A stretch of DNA of 64,000 nt from Picochlorum sp. 'celeri' (GCA_010909725.1 JAACMV010000023.1:682001-746000); one strand, 5' to 3'. Positions 1-11,295 are shown, counted from the first letter of the stretch. The notes: generated from the sequence alone by a model not told the origin. Numbers and translations are program-made.

Positions 1-1056
1 TATCTACTACATTGACCTTGTCAGCATGTGAGGACACAATATATGCTGTATGTGCTGGGGAACTCGTGTCAAGGGCACCAGCAAGGCAGCCCTGATCACC
101 TCGGCTGACAACCATGGTGAATTGATATCGTTCTACCATGTATGTAATGAAATCGTGCAGGTACGCTTCCCGAGATACCCCCTGGGCATCCCTCCCAATG
201 AGGGATGCAAACTCTAGTGCTTCGAATTCATTGCAAAACAGCAAATCTATCAATTTGTCTTCTAAAATCTGCAGGAAAAGTTCAATGAATCCCTTGACAA
301 CATCAAAGCTGGCAAAATCAAAGGATATTTTGGATCCTGTGTCCTTCAGATGCCTCATGGTGTCTACGATTGTCGAGCTCTTGTGAACATAATATCCTTC
401 AAAATGGGTCCAGGTGGGACGCAGCTCATGAATCTCCTTTTGAGTTAATGTATGGTTCATGGAGGCTCTGAGACATGTTCGCATTGTCCGCTGTCCATCA
501 GGGCCAACGAGACACAGGCATACACCATTCCCTCTGGTCTGGTCTATTGATGCATATTCCATCCGTACGCCACAGGATGCCATCGCTGATACATACTCCT
601 GACCATTCTGATCACTCCCTAGAGTCCCTGAAAAGTTGACAGAGACACAATCGTTGTCCTCCGATGGCTCGATATGGTCAGGACGCTCCGTCTGAGGGTC
701 TTGTACTGAGCTGCAGGAAGAAAGCCCAGCCAAGCATTTGGCGACATTTGCAGCCGATCCTCCCGGAATCCTATACATATAGTATGAAAATAATGAGCTG
801 AATCCGCCATACTATCATTATATCCAACTCTCGCATGCGTGTGACATGCAGTCAGTCAGCATGTGCCATACCTCGCCACGATCTCAATCTCTTTTAGGCA
901 TTTCTCGAGCTCATCTTCATCTATGATATCAGATCCTCCAGCAGAGTATCCAAAACGCTCTAGTAAACCCTGTGGTGACTCACATGCAATTATATCAAGT
1001 ACTGGATCACCAATACATAACACAGTAGCATTTAAGGGGCTCTGATTACCATTCAT
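1..1056 (-). CDS. PfkB-family carbohydrate/nucleoside kinase (3' part missing)
   Basis: Two exons are visible on the minus strand: 1056-872, then 770 to the window edge, around a 101-bp intron with GTATGG donor and TATAG acceptor. The join gives the PfkB substrate/phosphate motif PGGSAANVAKCLAGL. The reading frame then stays open to base 1 and reaches SSHADKVNVVD, which normally leads into the catalytic TGAGD motif just outside the window. This family phosphorylates sugars or nucleosides with ATP. The sequence resembles the adenosine-kinase/ribokinase-like group of plants and algae, but the substrate cannot be named. The start is the first Met before the conserved LCIGDPVLDI strand. The C-terminus, with the catalytic Asp, lies beyond the left edge. 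Confidence 0.85.
771..871 (-). other. Intron of the PfkB kinase gene
   Basis: GT...AG intron of 101 bp, phase 2. Its removal restores the Arg codon that joins EIVAR to IPGGSAAN. Without splicing the frame runs through unrelated sequence. Confidence 0.8.
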
Positions 1057-1267
1057 TTCAAGAAATATTGATATATATTGGACAATGTGGTATATAGATG
1101 GAAGAATATGAGGCAGATCAGTGTGTACCATGTTTGAAATAAAGACTCCCGTCAAAGAAATCATTGGATGGGATCAATGTCCCATCTATACGTTGTGTTC
1201 TCTTGATGCCTCTTTCATCTCTCGACAAACTGAAGGCAGGCAATACAATCAACAGAAATGGAAAATA

Positions 1268-1818
1268 ATGACCTCTGTGATATATTCGCTCTGGATTGTG
1301 GGGAGAAATGGGGGTCTGTTGTTTAGCAAGGTGGTTTTTTTTTCACTGTTTCATGTTTCAATTCCATGTTGTTTCATCCCGATTGGTTTGGATTTTCGTA
1401 GGATATACCAGGTCATAAAGATTCATCAACCCTAGGAATTGATTTTAATGATAAATTACGGTTGGCGAGTAGTTGGTTTGGCATGTGCGGCATATCGTCT
1501 CAGTTGTCACCTCAGCCTTTGAGTCCCTCATCATCGTCAGGTGGCATGCACGTGCTCAAGGCGGATACGTTTGATCTCCATAGCTATCAGACTCTGACTG
1601 GGACAACGTTCATGATGGTGACGAGCCCAAATTATAGGAATGCGGCTAGTGTTTTGAAGGATACAGTGTACAAATTGTATTGTGACTATGTGCTGAAGAA
1701 TCCCTTTTATGAAGCAGATCAGGTGATCAAGAGCAGTTTATTCGATCAAAAGATAGTAGAATCGCTTTCAAGATATTCAATAGGAGCACCTGGGGTGGCT
1801 GCGCCACTCGCTGCATAA
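1268..1818 (+). CDS. TRAPPC4: TRAPP complex subunit 4 (Trs23/TRAPPC4)
   Basis: Exons 1268-1330 and 1402-1818 around a 71-bp phase-0 intron (GTGGTT...CGTAG) encode 159 residues. The N-terminus (YSLWIVGRNGGLLFSK) is the first longin-fold strand of sybindin-type proteins. The segment LKADTFDLHSYQTLTGTTF followed by YKLYCDYVLKNPFYEADQVI is the strongly conserved Trs23 core. TRAPP is the Ypt1/Rab1 exchange factor for ER-Golgi and autophagy traffic, and TRAPPC4 sits in its catalytic core. The length matches plant versions and is shorter than the 219-residue human protein. The donor GTGGTT is one of the weaker sites in the window. Confidence 0.88.
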
Positions 1819-1901
1819 ATATCACATTTATTACAATTCAACAACAAGGATATTGTGTGTGTGTCGTTTTAGGGAAAAAACACGAGGGTTTCAAAAGTGT
1901 T

Positions 1902-3458
1902 CTACCAAGATGGCAACTCTCGAATGTCCACTCGTTCAAACTTTGACGCGCGGGGCTTGTGTCTCTTTCTGGATGTGTCTCTCAGGGCGACTGGGTCCTC
2001 GAAAACATCCTCTTCTTCCTCTACAGCCTTCCTCCGATTGGTATTCCTTCTTCTCTTGCTCAAAGAGTCTTCAAACGCGCTGATATCTCCATCATCGTCT
2101 TGGAAGGCGTCTTCTTCTTCATCATACAATCTGTTTTTACGAGTATGTGTTCTGGTCTTGCTATGCCATGACGTGCGCTGAGGCATGTCTTCCTGCTCCT
2201 CGTCCTCGTCCTCTTCCTCCTCGTCTGCAAACCTATGTTTCCGTGGTGGACTCTTTCTGCGTCCAGTACCTGACCCGCGTGTTCTACTAGGAGCTTTTTT
2301 AGAGGATGATATCGGAGAAGGGCGATACGTAGATTTCACATGGCTAGCCTTCTTTGATGGCCTTTTTGGTTTCTCATACCTGGTGAATGATGTTGTAATG
2401 TCTTCTTCTTCTTCTTCTTCCTGGTCTTCCTCCTCGTCCGGATTCAAGATATCTCTGTCGTCGTCTTCATTGTTAGTAATAATATCTTCATCGCCAATAC
2501 TATCGTCGTCTTGCTGGAAAAGACCATACTGTTGCTCTTCATCTTCCTCAGGCAACTGCTCCTCATCAAGTCCTTCATCATCCTCTGGCTCAAACACATC
2601 ATCGTCTGCCTCCTCCTCGTCTGCCTCCTCCTCCTCATTGCCAAACACATCATCTTCGTCCTTCTCTTGTTCCTCGTCATCTCCTGGCTCCAGCAGGCCA
2701 TCATCACTTGCCTTGGCCAAAGAGCCATCCTCTTCTTCCTCCTCCTCTTCACCCCTCATCATCATCATCTCATTCCCTTCCTTGTACATCGGCATGACCA
2801 TCTCGGCCATATCATCGCTCAACGTAAAACTCACAGGCGATTTCATTATCTTCATCTCCGTCCCATACTCGGGATGCACCACAGTCTTGACCACCTGGAC
2901 CGCAATCAAATCTGTAGAGACAAAATCGTCCACCATACCCACCACGGTATGCGCGTTCGACCACTCATCATGGTCCACCAATGCAATGTAAAATTCTCCC
3001 GTAGGAGGAATCACGACCACATCACCAGCCACAATCCTCCTCCTACCCTCCTTCTTTGTAGGCAATGGAATACTCTTCCCAAAAGATCCCTGCAACAGAC
3101 CATATGGAGGCCCTTTCGAACCCCTTCCCTTTGGTCGAGCTTCAGCTCTGTAGAACTGGCACTTGGAGCACCTATCGCTTTTCAATTCAGCCGCCTTGAT
3201 CAATGCAGCGGTCGTCTTTGGAGCATTCTTGGTCAACAGAGACACATGGATGGGCCCATACGGCGTCAGCAAAGATATCCTCTTGGTTTCGGGCAATACG
3301 CTACCAGTATACCTTTTATTACGTCTATTTATGTCTAAACTGCTGTGTAAACCTTCGCCACCCGTTCTTCTGTTGGGGATCCGTGCTGCGAAAGACGGTG
3401 ACAGCAAAAGTGTCAAAAATAACACAATCTGCACTAGGATTGTGCACACCCGATTCAT
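1902..3458 (-). CDS. Secreted cyclophilin-like protein with long acidic/basic tail
   Basis: Intronless, 518 residues. Residues 1-24 form a signal peptide (charged start, then IVLFLTLLLSPSFA). Residues ~60-210 resemble the divergent plant and algal cyclophilin-like family: a TPYGPIHVSLL strand, then CSKCQFYRAEA, GLLQGSFG and IALVDHDEWSNAHTVVGMV, which correspond to the peptidyl-prolyl isomerase barrel. Canonical catalytic residues are not obvious, so activity is uncertain. The remaining ~300 residues are low complexity, first Asp/Glu-rich and then mixed Lys/Arg and Glu blocks. The start is the Met directly before the signal peptide. Secretory-pathway location is inferred from that peptide. The acidic tail could bind calcium or cationic polymers, which is speculation. 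Confidence 0.7.
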   Translation of the reverse strand: MNRVCTILVQIVLFLTLLLSPSFAARIPNRRTGGEGLHSSLDINRRNKRYTGSVLPETKRISLLTPYGPIHVSLLTKNAPKTTAALIKAAELKSDRCSKCQFYRAEARPKGRGSKGPPYGLLQGSFGKSIPLPTKKEGRRRIVAGDVVVIPPTGEFYIALVDHDEWSNAHTVVGMVDDFVSTDLIAVQVVKTVVHPEYGTEMKIMKSPVSFTLSDDMAEMVMPMYKEGNEMMMMRGEEEEEEEDGSLAKASDDGLLEPGDDEEQEKDEDDVFGNEEEEADEEEADDDVFEPEDDEGLDEEQLPEEDEEQQYGLFQQDDDSIGDEDIITNNEDDDRDILNPDEEEDQEEEEEEDITTSFTRYEKPKRPSKKASHVKSTYRPSPISSSKKAPSRTRGSGTGRRKSPPRKHRFADEEEEDEDEEQEDMPQRTSWHSKTRTHTRKNRLYDEEEDAFQDDDGDISAFEDSLSKRRRNTNRRKAVEEEEDVFEDPVALRDTSRKRHKPRASKFERVDIRELPSW

Positions 3459-3535
3459 GTTTCGCCTTGTTATTCCTAAAAATAGTTCTTTTCGGAGTAC
3501 AATGTCCTTGCAACCCTATAGTGCAAGAAACGCAT

Positions 3536-3818
3536 CTATTGAATTTTGGCATTCCCATCAGGTGACTGCTTTGACCGTATATTGTGCACTGTACAGCATT
3601 GTCACCTTGACCACCAGCATATATATGCCGTGTACGCTGATGATGCCATCCACAGCGATGAATAGCCAGTGATACATAAAATATGGTATGCATACCTCTG
3701 GGTCTGGAAGGATCTCACATTGTGGGTTCGGGTGTGGCCTATTCACTGGCTCAAGGCTGTTGAAATATCGTACGACTCTGATTGATTGATACGAGGTTTC
3801 ACATGGGATTGTAAGCAT
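3536..3818 (-). CDS. Possible spliced small protein, unidentified
   Basis: A candidate only. An ATG at 3818 opens 41 codons ending PNPQCEILPDPE exactly at a good donor (GTATGC at 3695). Splicing to the acceptor after 3566 would add nine codons and a stop at 3536, giving about 50 residues. I do not recognise the protein. It lies between the divergent starts of the cyclophilin-like gene (minus) and the PPR gene (plus), so it could equally be leader sequence of the former. A different acceptor near 3520 would fuse it in frame to the cyclophilin-like start, ahead of that signal peptide, which seems less likely. Confidence 0.25.
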
Positions 3819-3826
3819 CGTAGGGG

Positions 3827-6397
3827 ATGATAAGGGGATCCAGCATCAGGAGTGACGCATATTGCTGGTCTTTGTGCTCACGGAACTCATGGCATGTGCT
3901 CTTTCGTATATCTTTTCGTCACGGCTGTTTGTCTGAGCATGGTGGTGTAGTAGCACGCAATCATAACCATCGATTCATAAAGATTCAATGTAATGGGTGT
4001 GAGAAAGATGATGCGTGCCCTGTTGAGGTTGAGCAAGGGCGTTTGTGGGAAGCTTGTGTTGAACTCTTGTCTGGGGACATGGAGCGTGTTGATTTGAGTG
4101 TATTTGACGGTGTCGATCAGGCGATTGTGGCACAAGGGATTTTGAAATATCTTCATAATGCACGGAATGTAGAAAGGGTTGTGAATGTGCTTCTGTGTCT
4201 ACGGCATGCTGGTGTGTTGGGTGTAAAGGTTGGATCCACCCAGAGTAGTAGTAGTAGGGATGTGCATGCGTATGGATTTCTTCGATATCGCTTGAAAGCG
4301 CCAGAGTGTGGAACAAATTATTATGATTGCAATGTTCAGGAGAATAGCGATCTTGATTTGTTGTACGACAAGGTGATATTCATGGCACACCGATCACATA
4401 GGTTGGGCTTGATTGATGCTGTGTTTGATATGGCGTTGATTGATGGATGTCGAGTTTCAAGTAAAATGGTTGGAAGATTGGCGTCTTGTTTACGAGAATA
4501 TGATGGAGACAAGGCATATTATTTTTATTGCCATGCGGTTGAGAGAGGTTGGCAATTGGATGCGTTTGCATACAAGTCGATTGTGATCAACATGTTGGCA
4601 GGTATGGCATCCTGATGATACTACTGTTCTGCATTCATGGGTTTGTATGCTATTATTTTTATCAATGTGCATGTAGATGGAACCCAGTATTGGAGTATGT
4701 GCATGGATATTCTTCAGAGATTCCACATGTCCATGCCGTATTTTCTAGAGACAAATCTCCACACATCAATTGCTGTCACATGTGGTAAAAATGGATGGTT
4801 TGAAGAGATGATTGATTTATATTACGCGATGCTGCGCGATGGAGTTGAGCCGAATACGATAACCTGGAATGCGTTTATAACAGCATGCCAGAGATTGCAC
4901 AAGCCTCGTGTTGGGTTTGAATTTGGAGATGCCATGAGGGCCATGGATGTACCCATGGATGTCAACACATATTCGTCGCTTTTGGCATGCGCAGCGGCTA
5001 TGCGAGATGAAACATTAACGGTACAGACGTGGAATTCAATGATAGATGATAATGTTCGGCCAGATAGGATTGTATGTGGAGGATATATGTGGGCGTTGTT
5101 AGAGTCGAGTAGACCAGATCTTGCTGTTGAGGTGTTTGAGAAGTGGAAGAGGGATGGCAGGCCTCCTGGATCGAGTGAGACTCATTCTATTGAGTTGGAA
5201 TATTTTCACCAAGTATCAAAACAGCTGGAGCAGGAGGAGAAATGGAGTATGCATCGCAAAGCCCTCCGGATACAAAGGTGGATGAGGTCACAAGGGGTTA
5301 AGCCAGAGAGTATTGGATTGAGACATGTTGTGGACAAGGGGAAGAATTCGACAGGGTTGTGGAAACAGGCTGCGATGTTGGCAAAAATGTATTTACCTTT
5401 AGATTCTGCAGATCTACTGCCATCAGTTGCCGCGTACAGTTTTGCAATAATAGGATATCATAGGCTTCGGGATGAAGCAAAGGGGCTGGAACTTGCAAGG
5501 GAGTTTGAGAACTTGGAGATGCAGAGGTCGACTGCTGAATACGCGACTGCATTAAACGCGTGTGCGCATATAAATGCATTGGAGCCTGCGTTGAAATTAA
5601 TTAAGAGAGCGAGGGGATCTGGAGTGAAATTGTCACCTCAGGCTTTTACATCAGCTATTAGCATTTGCTCAGCCAGAGGGAGTGCGGATTCTGCTCTTTG
5701 GTTGCTCAGGGAAATGACCTCAAGCGGAATAAAGCCCAATGAACACACGATTAATTGTGTTTTGACCGTTTGTGGTGCTACAGGCCGTGTTTCGGGAGCT
5801 TTGAAATTGTTCCAGTCGATGGAGGCTAGCTTTGGAGTCAAACCTGACATGGTGTGTTTTGCAACGATGTGGGAGATTCTCGGTGCGCGGGGAAACTGGT
5901 GGGAAGCTGCCATTTTTTATCTTGTTGGAGAATGTTACGTTGAAGCATCTGTATGGCCATATGCCAGGTTCATCGGATCAGACGGGAATTTGACATCAAT
6001 CGACCTACATTTGTTTTCGGTTGTTGGATCTAAAATGGTGATACGAATTTGGCTATTGCTGCTCAGGGATGCACATCGAAGAGGAAGTCTCCAAGATAAC
6101 CAGCGACTTGCAATCATCACTGGGAGAGGAAAGAATAGTCCAGATGGCCAGTCGCGCATCAAGCCAAGCATTGAGGAATTTTTATCGGAAGGACTAGGAG
6201 TCAAGATTCCGTGGTATGTTGAGAAGGCTAACAAAGGACAAATTTGTATCAAGTCTGCAGACTTAAAATCGTGGTTTGAAAATGAAATGTCGAGCATCGG
6301 CCTCGGCTCTCCTGCTGATGAAGATGTGATTCTCAAGATTTGCAGAAACAGCACGAATGCAGACTTGACACTGTTGCAGCAGGTCCAAGTACAATAG
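3827..6397 (+). CDS. Pentatricopeptide repeat (PPR) protein
   Basis: Exons 3827-4601 and 4677-6397 around a 75-bp intron (GTATGG...CATGTAG, phase 1) give 831 residues. Degenerate ~35-residue P-type PPR helical pairs recur through the middle and C-terminal half, for example VEPNTITWNAFITACQRLHK, RPDRIVCGGYMWALLES, LSPQAFTSAISICSARG and IKPNEHTINCVLTVCGA. PPR proteins bind organellar RNA one base per repeat and act in processing, stability or translation. Organelle import is inferred from the family. The N-terminus is not a clear transit peptide. The chosen start is the only ATG before several hundred bases of good coding sequence. No C-terminal DYW or SMR domain is visible. Confidence 0.85.
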
Positions 6398-6456
6398 TGT
6401 AGGTTTTTACAATCAATAGTACTAATTTCATTTATTTATAATGTAAATTCGTTCCT

Positions 6457-8691
6457 TCAGTCTTCTCTATGCGTCAGCATTTGTTGAAAAAATGTCATGT
6501 ATTTTGGGAAAGAGTCAATCAGTTTCAAAGGGAGGCAGAAGCCATCAAAAGCAATGCCAACTTTTGAACCTTTCTGAGGAAAACCAGTCGGAAACTTGGG
6601 ATATCTTTGGCTGAAGTGAGTTAAAACTGTCCTGGATGCATTCATTCTATCCGACACATCGACTGCTTCTTCCAGGGTGCTATGTCTCTTTCTCCGAGCA
6701 TCCTGGATCATCTCTGGTTCAAATGTGGCTTCGTGAATCAACAAATCTGCACCCTCCCCATCTCTCACCAGATTGTCACATGGTTCTGTATCTCCTGAAT
6801 ACACAAGCTTAAAAGAGTCCGAAAACACAAATGACACTGCATACGCATCTGCACAGTGACGGACAGGAGTGCATTGTATTGTTGCTCCTCCAATCTGTTT
6901 CAGCATCCTCTTGCAGGCTGATGAATCCACATCTGATACGTGCTCTATTCTAAAGGCAGGAAAATCTACCAACTTTTTTAATCCCAAAATCCATCGAATG
7001 CATGACTTGGGACCTTGTATAAGCACTTCCTCTGAATCCTTTGGCCGCATGGACAAGAGCTCTGCCAAACCAGACATGTGGTCTGCATGCCGATGAGAAA
7101 TCCATATCAATTTCAGCTTTGAAATCCTATCTCTTGCGCCTTGGAAACCATACAGTCGAACCATCTGGCCAAAAGTACCTTCACCACAATCCAGAAGCAC
7201 ATATGCCTCGCCGACCATACGAGGTACATCAACAAGAATCCCACTGGGCCCTCGGTATTTGGACGGCTCTGCTGAGCCAGTCCCAAAGAATGTTACACAG
7301 GGCCCTGGAATCATGTCAGCAAACACTGCGTCATCAGATGTCTCCGCCATCGTATCCGAATTTCGTTTACGTTTTAACATCCGTTCTTTGAGTAACTGTG
7401 CTGCCGACAAATTGCTCGTCTTTTGTCCTTTAAAACTAGTTTGCATCAATGTCTTTGTCTCATCTTGCAAACATCGCAAAGCAGATACATCTATGGAATC
7501 CCTCAGTCTTTGATTATCCTTTAAATCTCTCAAATTATTGATACTATCTGAAGATTCGTACTTTACACACTGCATGTCATCGCTCTGAACATATATCGCC
7601 TGAGAAATAGGTCCAAATATCTTTCCGTCCGCTCCGTGCCCATTACAATTCATCCTCTCCCCCTTCAACAAGGGCTTCCATGCAAATGGAAGTGGAAACA
7701 TATATGGACAGATGGCATTCAATTTGGAAGACACTTTTGCAGTGGAATCAAACCCAAGGCGATGATCTGCCAACGCAGGGTGGCGACATGCAGATGCAAC
7801 TGTACTCACCAACACCACTGTATCGCTGTCACGAGACATGAGGCCACCATCCTCTTCCAAAAGGATGGATGCAGCATCCATTATTTCCTCTTTCGTAAAA
7901 GGACTAGAAATGATTGTTAGACATCGTTTGGATGTATCTGTAGAACACTGAAGCACAACAGGATGTTGCACAAGCTCTTTGATCTGGTCAACACTATCCA
8001 AAAGCCCTGACACAAGAATCATATCCTTTGTCTCTTTCAACACGCAAAGATACCCCAAAATTGTCTTTGCACGCGCTGAGTTGGTTTTTTTCCTAGCCCA
8101 TATATTGCCCTGTCGACTATTCTGGAGCTTGTCATAGCATCTGTTAAAAATACAATGTTCCGTGCTGGAAGGGCTCGGTGCCAGTCCACTCAACTGACTC
8201 AACACCATTGACTTGTCGTATGTCGACTCTTGAAAAAAACTGTCATGAAAATCTCGCACAATAGGATGTACAATGATATTCTCGTCCTCGTACATGGCAT
8301 CTGCTGAAGGCTTGGGGTCTATTTCTGATACCAAGACTGATGGATTCTTCCAAAAACACACATGAGTCAATGCCTCCACATACTTCACACTGTCCCGTGG
8401 ACCAAACAACTCAAACGCCCCATGACCTTCTCCTCTCAGTCGCATCAGAAGCCCAGGCAGCCCGTGACATTCATGACCCAATCCAGTCAAAAAGACGCCC
8501 CTCAGTCCCAACCCAGGGCGCAACTTGTGCTCCAATACAAATCGAGAAAACCCTTCTGGAACATTAAATAGGTACTGAGATGGTATGATTCCTTTAACTG
8601 TCAGTATCACTGATGGATTTAATCCATCATTTGGTGCAGTAGCAACATCCAACCGGAAAGAGCCTCGATGTCTCCCAAGATTTGAAGACAT
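6457..8691 (-). CDS. ELAC2: Long-form tRNase Z (ELAC2-type), tRNA 3'-processing endonuclease
   Basis: Intronless, 744 residues, the usual length of the eukaryotic long form. The N-terminal half is the degenerate metallo-beta-lactamase domain (GVFLTGLGHECHGLPGLL). The C-terminal half is catalytic: PGPCVTFFGTGSAEPSKYRG near 462, LLDCGEGTFGQM near 500, the zinc motif SHRHADHMSGL at ~532-542, YSGDTEPCDNL, and LIHEATFE near 650. It cuts the 3' trailer from precursor tRNAs before CCA addition, in nucleus and/or organelles. The convergent PPR gene ends 60 bp away. The start is the first ATG of the frame, and no strong transit peptide is seen. Confidence 0.93.
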   Translation of the reverse strand: MSSNLGRHRGSFRLDVATAPNDGLNPSVILTVKGIIPSQYLFNVPEGFSRFVLEHKLRPGLGLRGVFLTGLGHECHGLPGLLMRLRGEGHGAFELFGPRDSVKYVEALTHVCFWKNPSVLVSEIDPKPSADAMYEDENIIVHPIVRDFHDSFFQESTYDKSMVLSQLSGLAPSPSSTEHCIFNRCYDKLQNSRQGNIWARKKTNSARAKTILGYLCVLKETKDMILVSGLLDSVDQIKELVQHPVVLQCSTDTSKRCLTIISSPFTKEEIMDAASILLEEDGGLMSRDSDTVVLVSTVASACRHPALADHRLGFDSTAKVSSKLNAICPYMFPLPFAWKPLLKGERMNCNGHGADGKIFGPISQAIYVQSDDMQCVKYESSDSINNLRDLKDNQRLRDSIDVSALRCLQDETKTLMQTSFKGQKTSNLSAAQLLKERMLKRKRNSDTMAETSDDAVFADMIPGPCVTFFGTGSAEPSKYRGPSGILVDVPRMVGEAYVLLDCGEGTFGQMVRLYGFQGARDRISKLKLIWISHRHADHMSGLAELLSMRPKDSEEVLIQGPKSCIRWILGLKKLVDFPAFRIEHVSDVDSSACKRMLKQIGGATIQCTPVRHCADAYAVSFVFSDSFKLVYSGDTEPCDNLVRDGEGADLLIHEATFEPEMIQDARRKRHSTLEEAVDVSDRMNASRTVLTHFSQRYPKFPTGFPQKGSKVGIAFDGFCLPLKLIDSFPKYMTFFQQMLTHRED

Positions 8692-9144
8692 GCCAAAAGG
8701 TGTCGTCCTTTTCTGGACAGATTTGAACTGCTTGTATCGTTAGATAACCATTATTAAGTGTAAAATCCTTTCAATTTACATATCTGATGGCCAGAATGCG
8801 AACAGACCTCATGTACTTGCATGCCAGTTGCGACATGCTCATGATCAGAATAGTCCATCGGTCAATGATCCTTTTTGATGGGAACAAAGTTCCTCCGAGT
8901 TCCTCATCACTGGAGCCAGTATTTCACATGCATGCGTTATTTGGCTGAATACTAATTACATTATTCATATACTATTTCATTAAAGTACTGAAGGATTGTC
9001 AAAAGGCGGAGCAGACTGCTGTATTGGTGAAACTCTTTATTGCAGTTGTGAGCTTTTTGTTTTTAAGCAAACGGAGTCGTAGTTGGCCCTATTACGGTAT
9101 GGTGGGGCTGCATTGTATATATAAACGCTAAAAATTTAATTCAG
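8692..9144. promoter_or_regulatory. Bidirectional promoter spacer between tRNase Z and ZNF598
   Basis: A 453-bp gap between divergent starts. On the plus side TATATATAAA at 9116-9125 lies only 20 bp before the ZNF598 ATG. If it acts as a TATA box, the transcript would start at or inside the present start codon, so a very short leader or a non-promoter role should be considered. No ORF or repeat of note is seen. Confidence 0.4.
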
Positions 9145-11295
9145 ATGGAGGGGCAGGAGAATGCGCCTCCTTCGACGTCGAGCTCGACTGTGAAGAGGGG
9201 AGCACGTCGTAGGCAGAGGACACACCAGGGGAAGCGCGAGTCTTCTCGAGCGCGACAAAACGGTACACTTGACCCTTTTGCAACAGAGTTTAGGCCTGGA
9301 CAGGAAAATGGCTCAGCAGGGTTGTCTCGAACAGCGGGACGGAATAGAAAGGGACGTGGTGGCTCTCGAAAGGTGGACTGGAGGACTCTTGGAAGCGGTC
9401 AACAGAAGAAAGAGGAGCAGACTGTTCCGGAAGGGCATGAAGACGAAAGTATGCCAATGTGTATATTGTGTTGTGAGCCAATGGAGGTGATGTCTTTTGG
9501 TGAATGCAATCACTGGGCCTCCTGTTACAAATGCTGTCTTCGACTGAGGATGTGCTATGATAACACGGAATGCCCCATGTGCAAGAAGGAATTGCGTGAT
9601 ATTGTGATTGCACCATGGAGAAAATCTATGCCGAAATTTAGTGAGTATGTGCGCGGTACATTGCCATATAAGATACATAGGGTAGATTTAAAGCTTGGCC
9701 CAGGGGTGGTCATGGTGGATGATCCTCCTGGCAGGTCACAGAAATTGCTCAACGAGCTGCTGGGTATGGTTTCCCTGTCTTGTTCAAAGTGTAGCACTAC
9801 ATCTCGGAAAAGGTATAAGAATGCGAAGCAATTGACGGATCACATGCAGAAGCAACATTCTACATACATGTGCAAGCTGTGTTTGGATGAGAAGCGAGTA
9901 TTCCCTTTGGACCTAGAAACGTATCCGTCATTATCAGCGCTCAAAAAGCATAAAAAGGAAAAGCATCCAGAATGTAGATTTTGCAATAGGACTAGATTTT
10001 ACGACAGCGATGCACTGTGGCATCATTTGACACAGCATCATTTTCGGTGCATGTTGTGTGATCAGGATGGAGCACATGATGCATGGTATCGTAATGCTCC
10101 GGAATTGCAGCTTCATCTGTCACATGATCATTTTGCATGCGATCATGATAATTGCAGAGCTTGTTTGGTTGCGTTTCATACCCTTGATGAGCTTCAAGAA
10201 CACCATATGCAGCATCATAGTGGGAGGATGCGTCGATGGGATCGATCACAGAGCCGGCCCTTGGAAATTGACATTTCCTATCGCCCAAACTCAACAAGAG
10301 CGGTAGAAAATTCAAGAGCATTTGATAGAGAGGCTCGTGGAGGATTAGAAGTGATTGATGATGATTTTGGAATGCTGAGCCTTGCTGAAGCAAACTCATG
10401 GCGTGGTCCTGTACCACCACCATCACGAGAGGAACACTTCCCCTCATTAGGAGATACAATCGATCGATTGCATGCTGAAAGAACAGCATCGGACAGAAAA
10501 TTAGTGAGTCATGCCGTACGGTGTCCCTGTGGGAGAAGGAAAACACACCATGTTGTGCCCGAAGGAGGTGATGTCCCTACACTGGATTGTGATGCCATCT
10601 GCAGGCTCGAGGATCGCAAGAATCGCCTTGACGATGCATTCGGAATTGATAGGAGTAGACATATTTCTGTGTTCAATAGGCGTAAAGCCAGCTGGAACGG
10701 CGCATTATTGAAGGCTGCAAAGGATGATATTGCCACTATTCAGATGATTGAAAAGGAATTGGAGGACTTTGTTCGCAGTTCTTCAAATAGACGACAGATG
10801 GCACCATCCCCAAAATCTCAGCGAGCAATACTTCATATGATGGCAGAACAATATGGGATCACAACTGCATCGACAGGAAGTGGCCCAAACAGAGCTGTCC
10901 AACTGTTCAGAGGAACATCCTGTGGACTCCCAGACAGACTTTTGAGCTCTGTCTCTCCCACAGTCTCGAAAGAAGAAATAGCCAAATTATTGCTCGCTGC
11001 GGAAGGCTTTCAGCTGAAATTTGTAGATATTGCACCGACTGTTGACCTACATTATTTCCTCCGCCAGTTTGAATCCCACTATACACTGTCCTGGCCCTCG
11101 AGCACAACAGCCATTGCCACATTCGATGAGGAATCCGTGAAACAGGCCATCGTGAACCAACTGGGAGGAGGCATCCGAGGTCTCTTTCGTATAGACCATG
11201 CATGGGAACCAAGAATTGCAATCAATGTCAGTGATGCCAGCTCATCGTCATCTCATGCTCCCTGGGCTACCCAAGCCAATGAGGAATCCGCATGA
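9145..11295 (+). CDS. ZNF598: ZNF598/Hel2-type RING E3 ubiquitin ligase
   Basis: Intronless, 716 residues. After a basic low-complexity N-terminus, residues ~110-155 form the special RING of this family (CILCCEPMEVMSFG, then CNHWASCYKC and CPMCKKEL). C2H2-like fingers follow at ~210-370 (CSKCSTTS, CKLCLDEKRVFP, CRFCNRTRFYDSD, CMLCDQDG, ACDHDNCRACLVAF). A short HFPSLG motif near 435 is typical of ZNF598/Hel2. These ligases ubiquitinate small-subunit proteins of collided ribosomes and trigger ribosome-associated quality control. All RING Cys/His ligands appear intact, unlike the zinc sites of REI1 elsewhere in this window. The C-terminal ~250 residues are less conserved. Confidence 0.9.
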   Translation: MEGQENAPPSTSSSTVKRGARRRQRTHQGKRESSRARQNGTLDPFATEFRPGQENGSAGLSRTAGRNRKGRGGSRKVDWRTLGSGQQKKEEQTVPEGHEDESMPMCILCCEPMEVMSFGECNHWASCYKCCLRLRMCYDNTECPMCKKELRDIVIAPWRKSMPKFSEYVRGTLPYKIHRVDLKLGPGVVMVDDPPGRSQKLLNELLGMVSLSCSKCSTTSRKRYKNAKQLTDHMQKQHSTYMCKLCLDEKRVFPLDLETYPSLSALKKHKKEKHPECRFCNRTRFYDSDALWHHLTQHHFRCMLCDQDGAHDAWYRNAPELQLHLSHDHFACDHDNCRACLVAFHTLDELQEHHMQHHSGRMRRWDRSQSRPLEIDISYRPNSTRAVENSRAFDREARGGLEVIDDDFGMLSLAEANSWRGPVPPPSREEHFPSLGDTIDRLHAERTASDRKLVSHAVRCPCGRRKTHHVVPEGGDVPTLDCDAICRLEDRKNRLDDAFGIDRSRHISVFNRRKASWNGALLKAAKDDIATIQMIEKELEDFVRSSSNRRQMAPSPKSQRAILHMMAEQYGITTASTGSGPNRAVQLFRGTSCGLPDRLLSSVSPTVSKEEIAKLLLAAEGFQLKFVDIAPTVDLHYFLRQFESHYTLSWPSSTTAIATFDEESVKQAIVNQLGGGIRGLFRIDHAWEPRIAINVSDASSSSSHAPWATQANEESA

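Noticed and set aside
2185..2991. 268-codon plus-strand ORF rich in Ser
   Set aside because: It is the antisense of the Asp/Glu-rich tail of the cyclophilin-like gene; low complexity keeps the opposite frame open.
2511..3338. 275-codon plus-strand ORF
   Set aside because: Antisense to the same gene, starts at a non-ATG codon, and has no domain or sensible composition.
3459..3818. N-terminal extension of the cyclophilin-like protein by splicing
   Set aside because: Possible in frame, but it would bury a clear signal peptide about 60 residues inside the protein.
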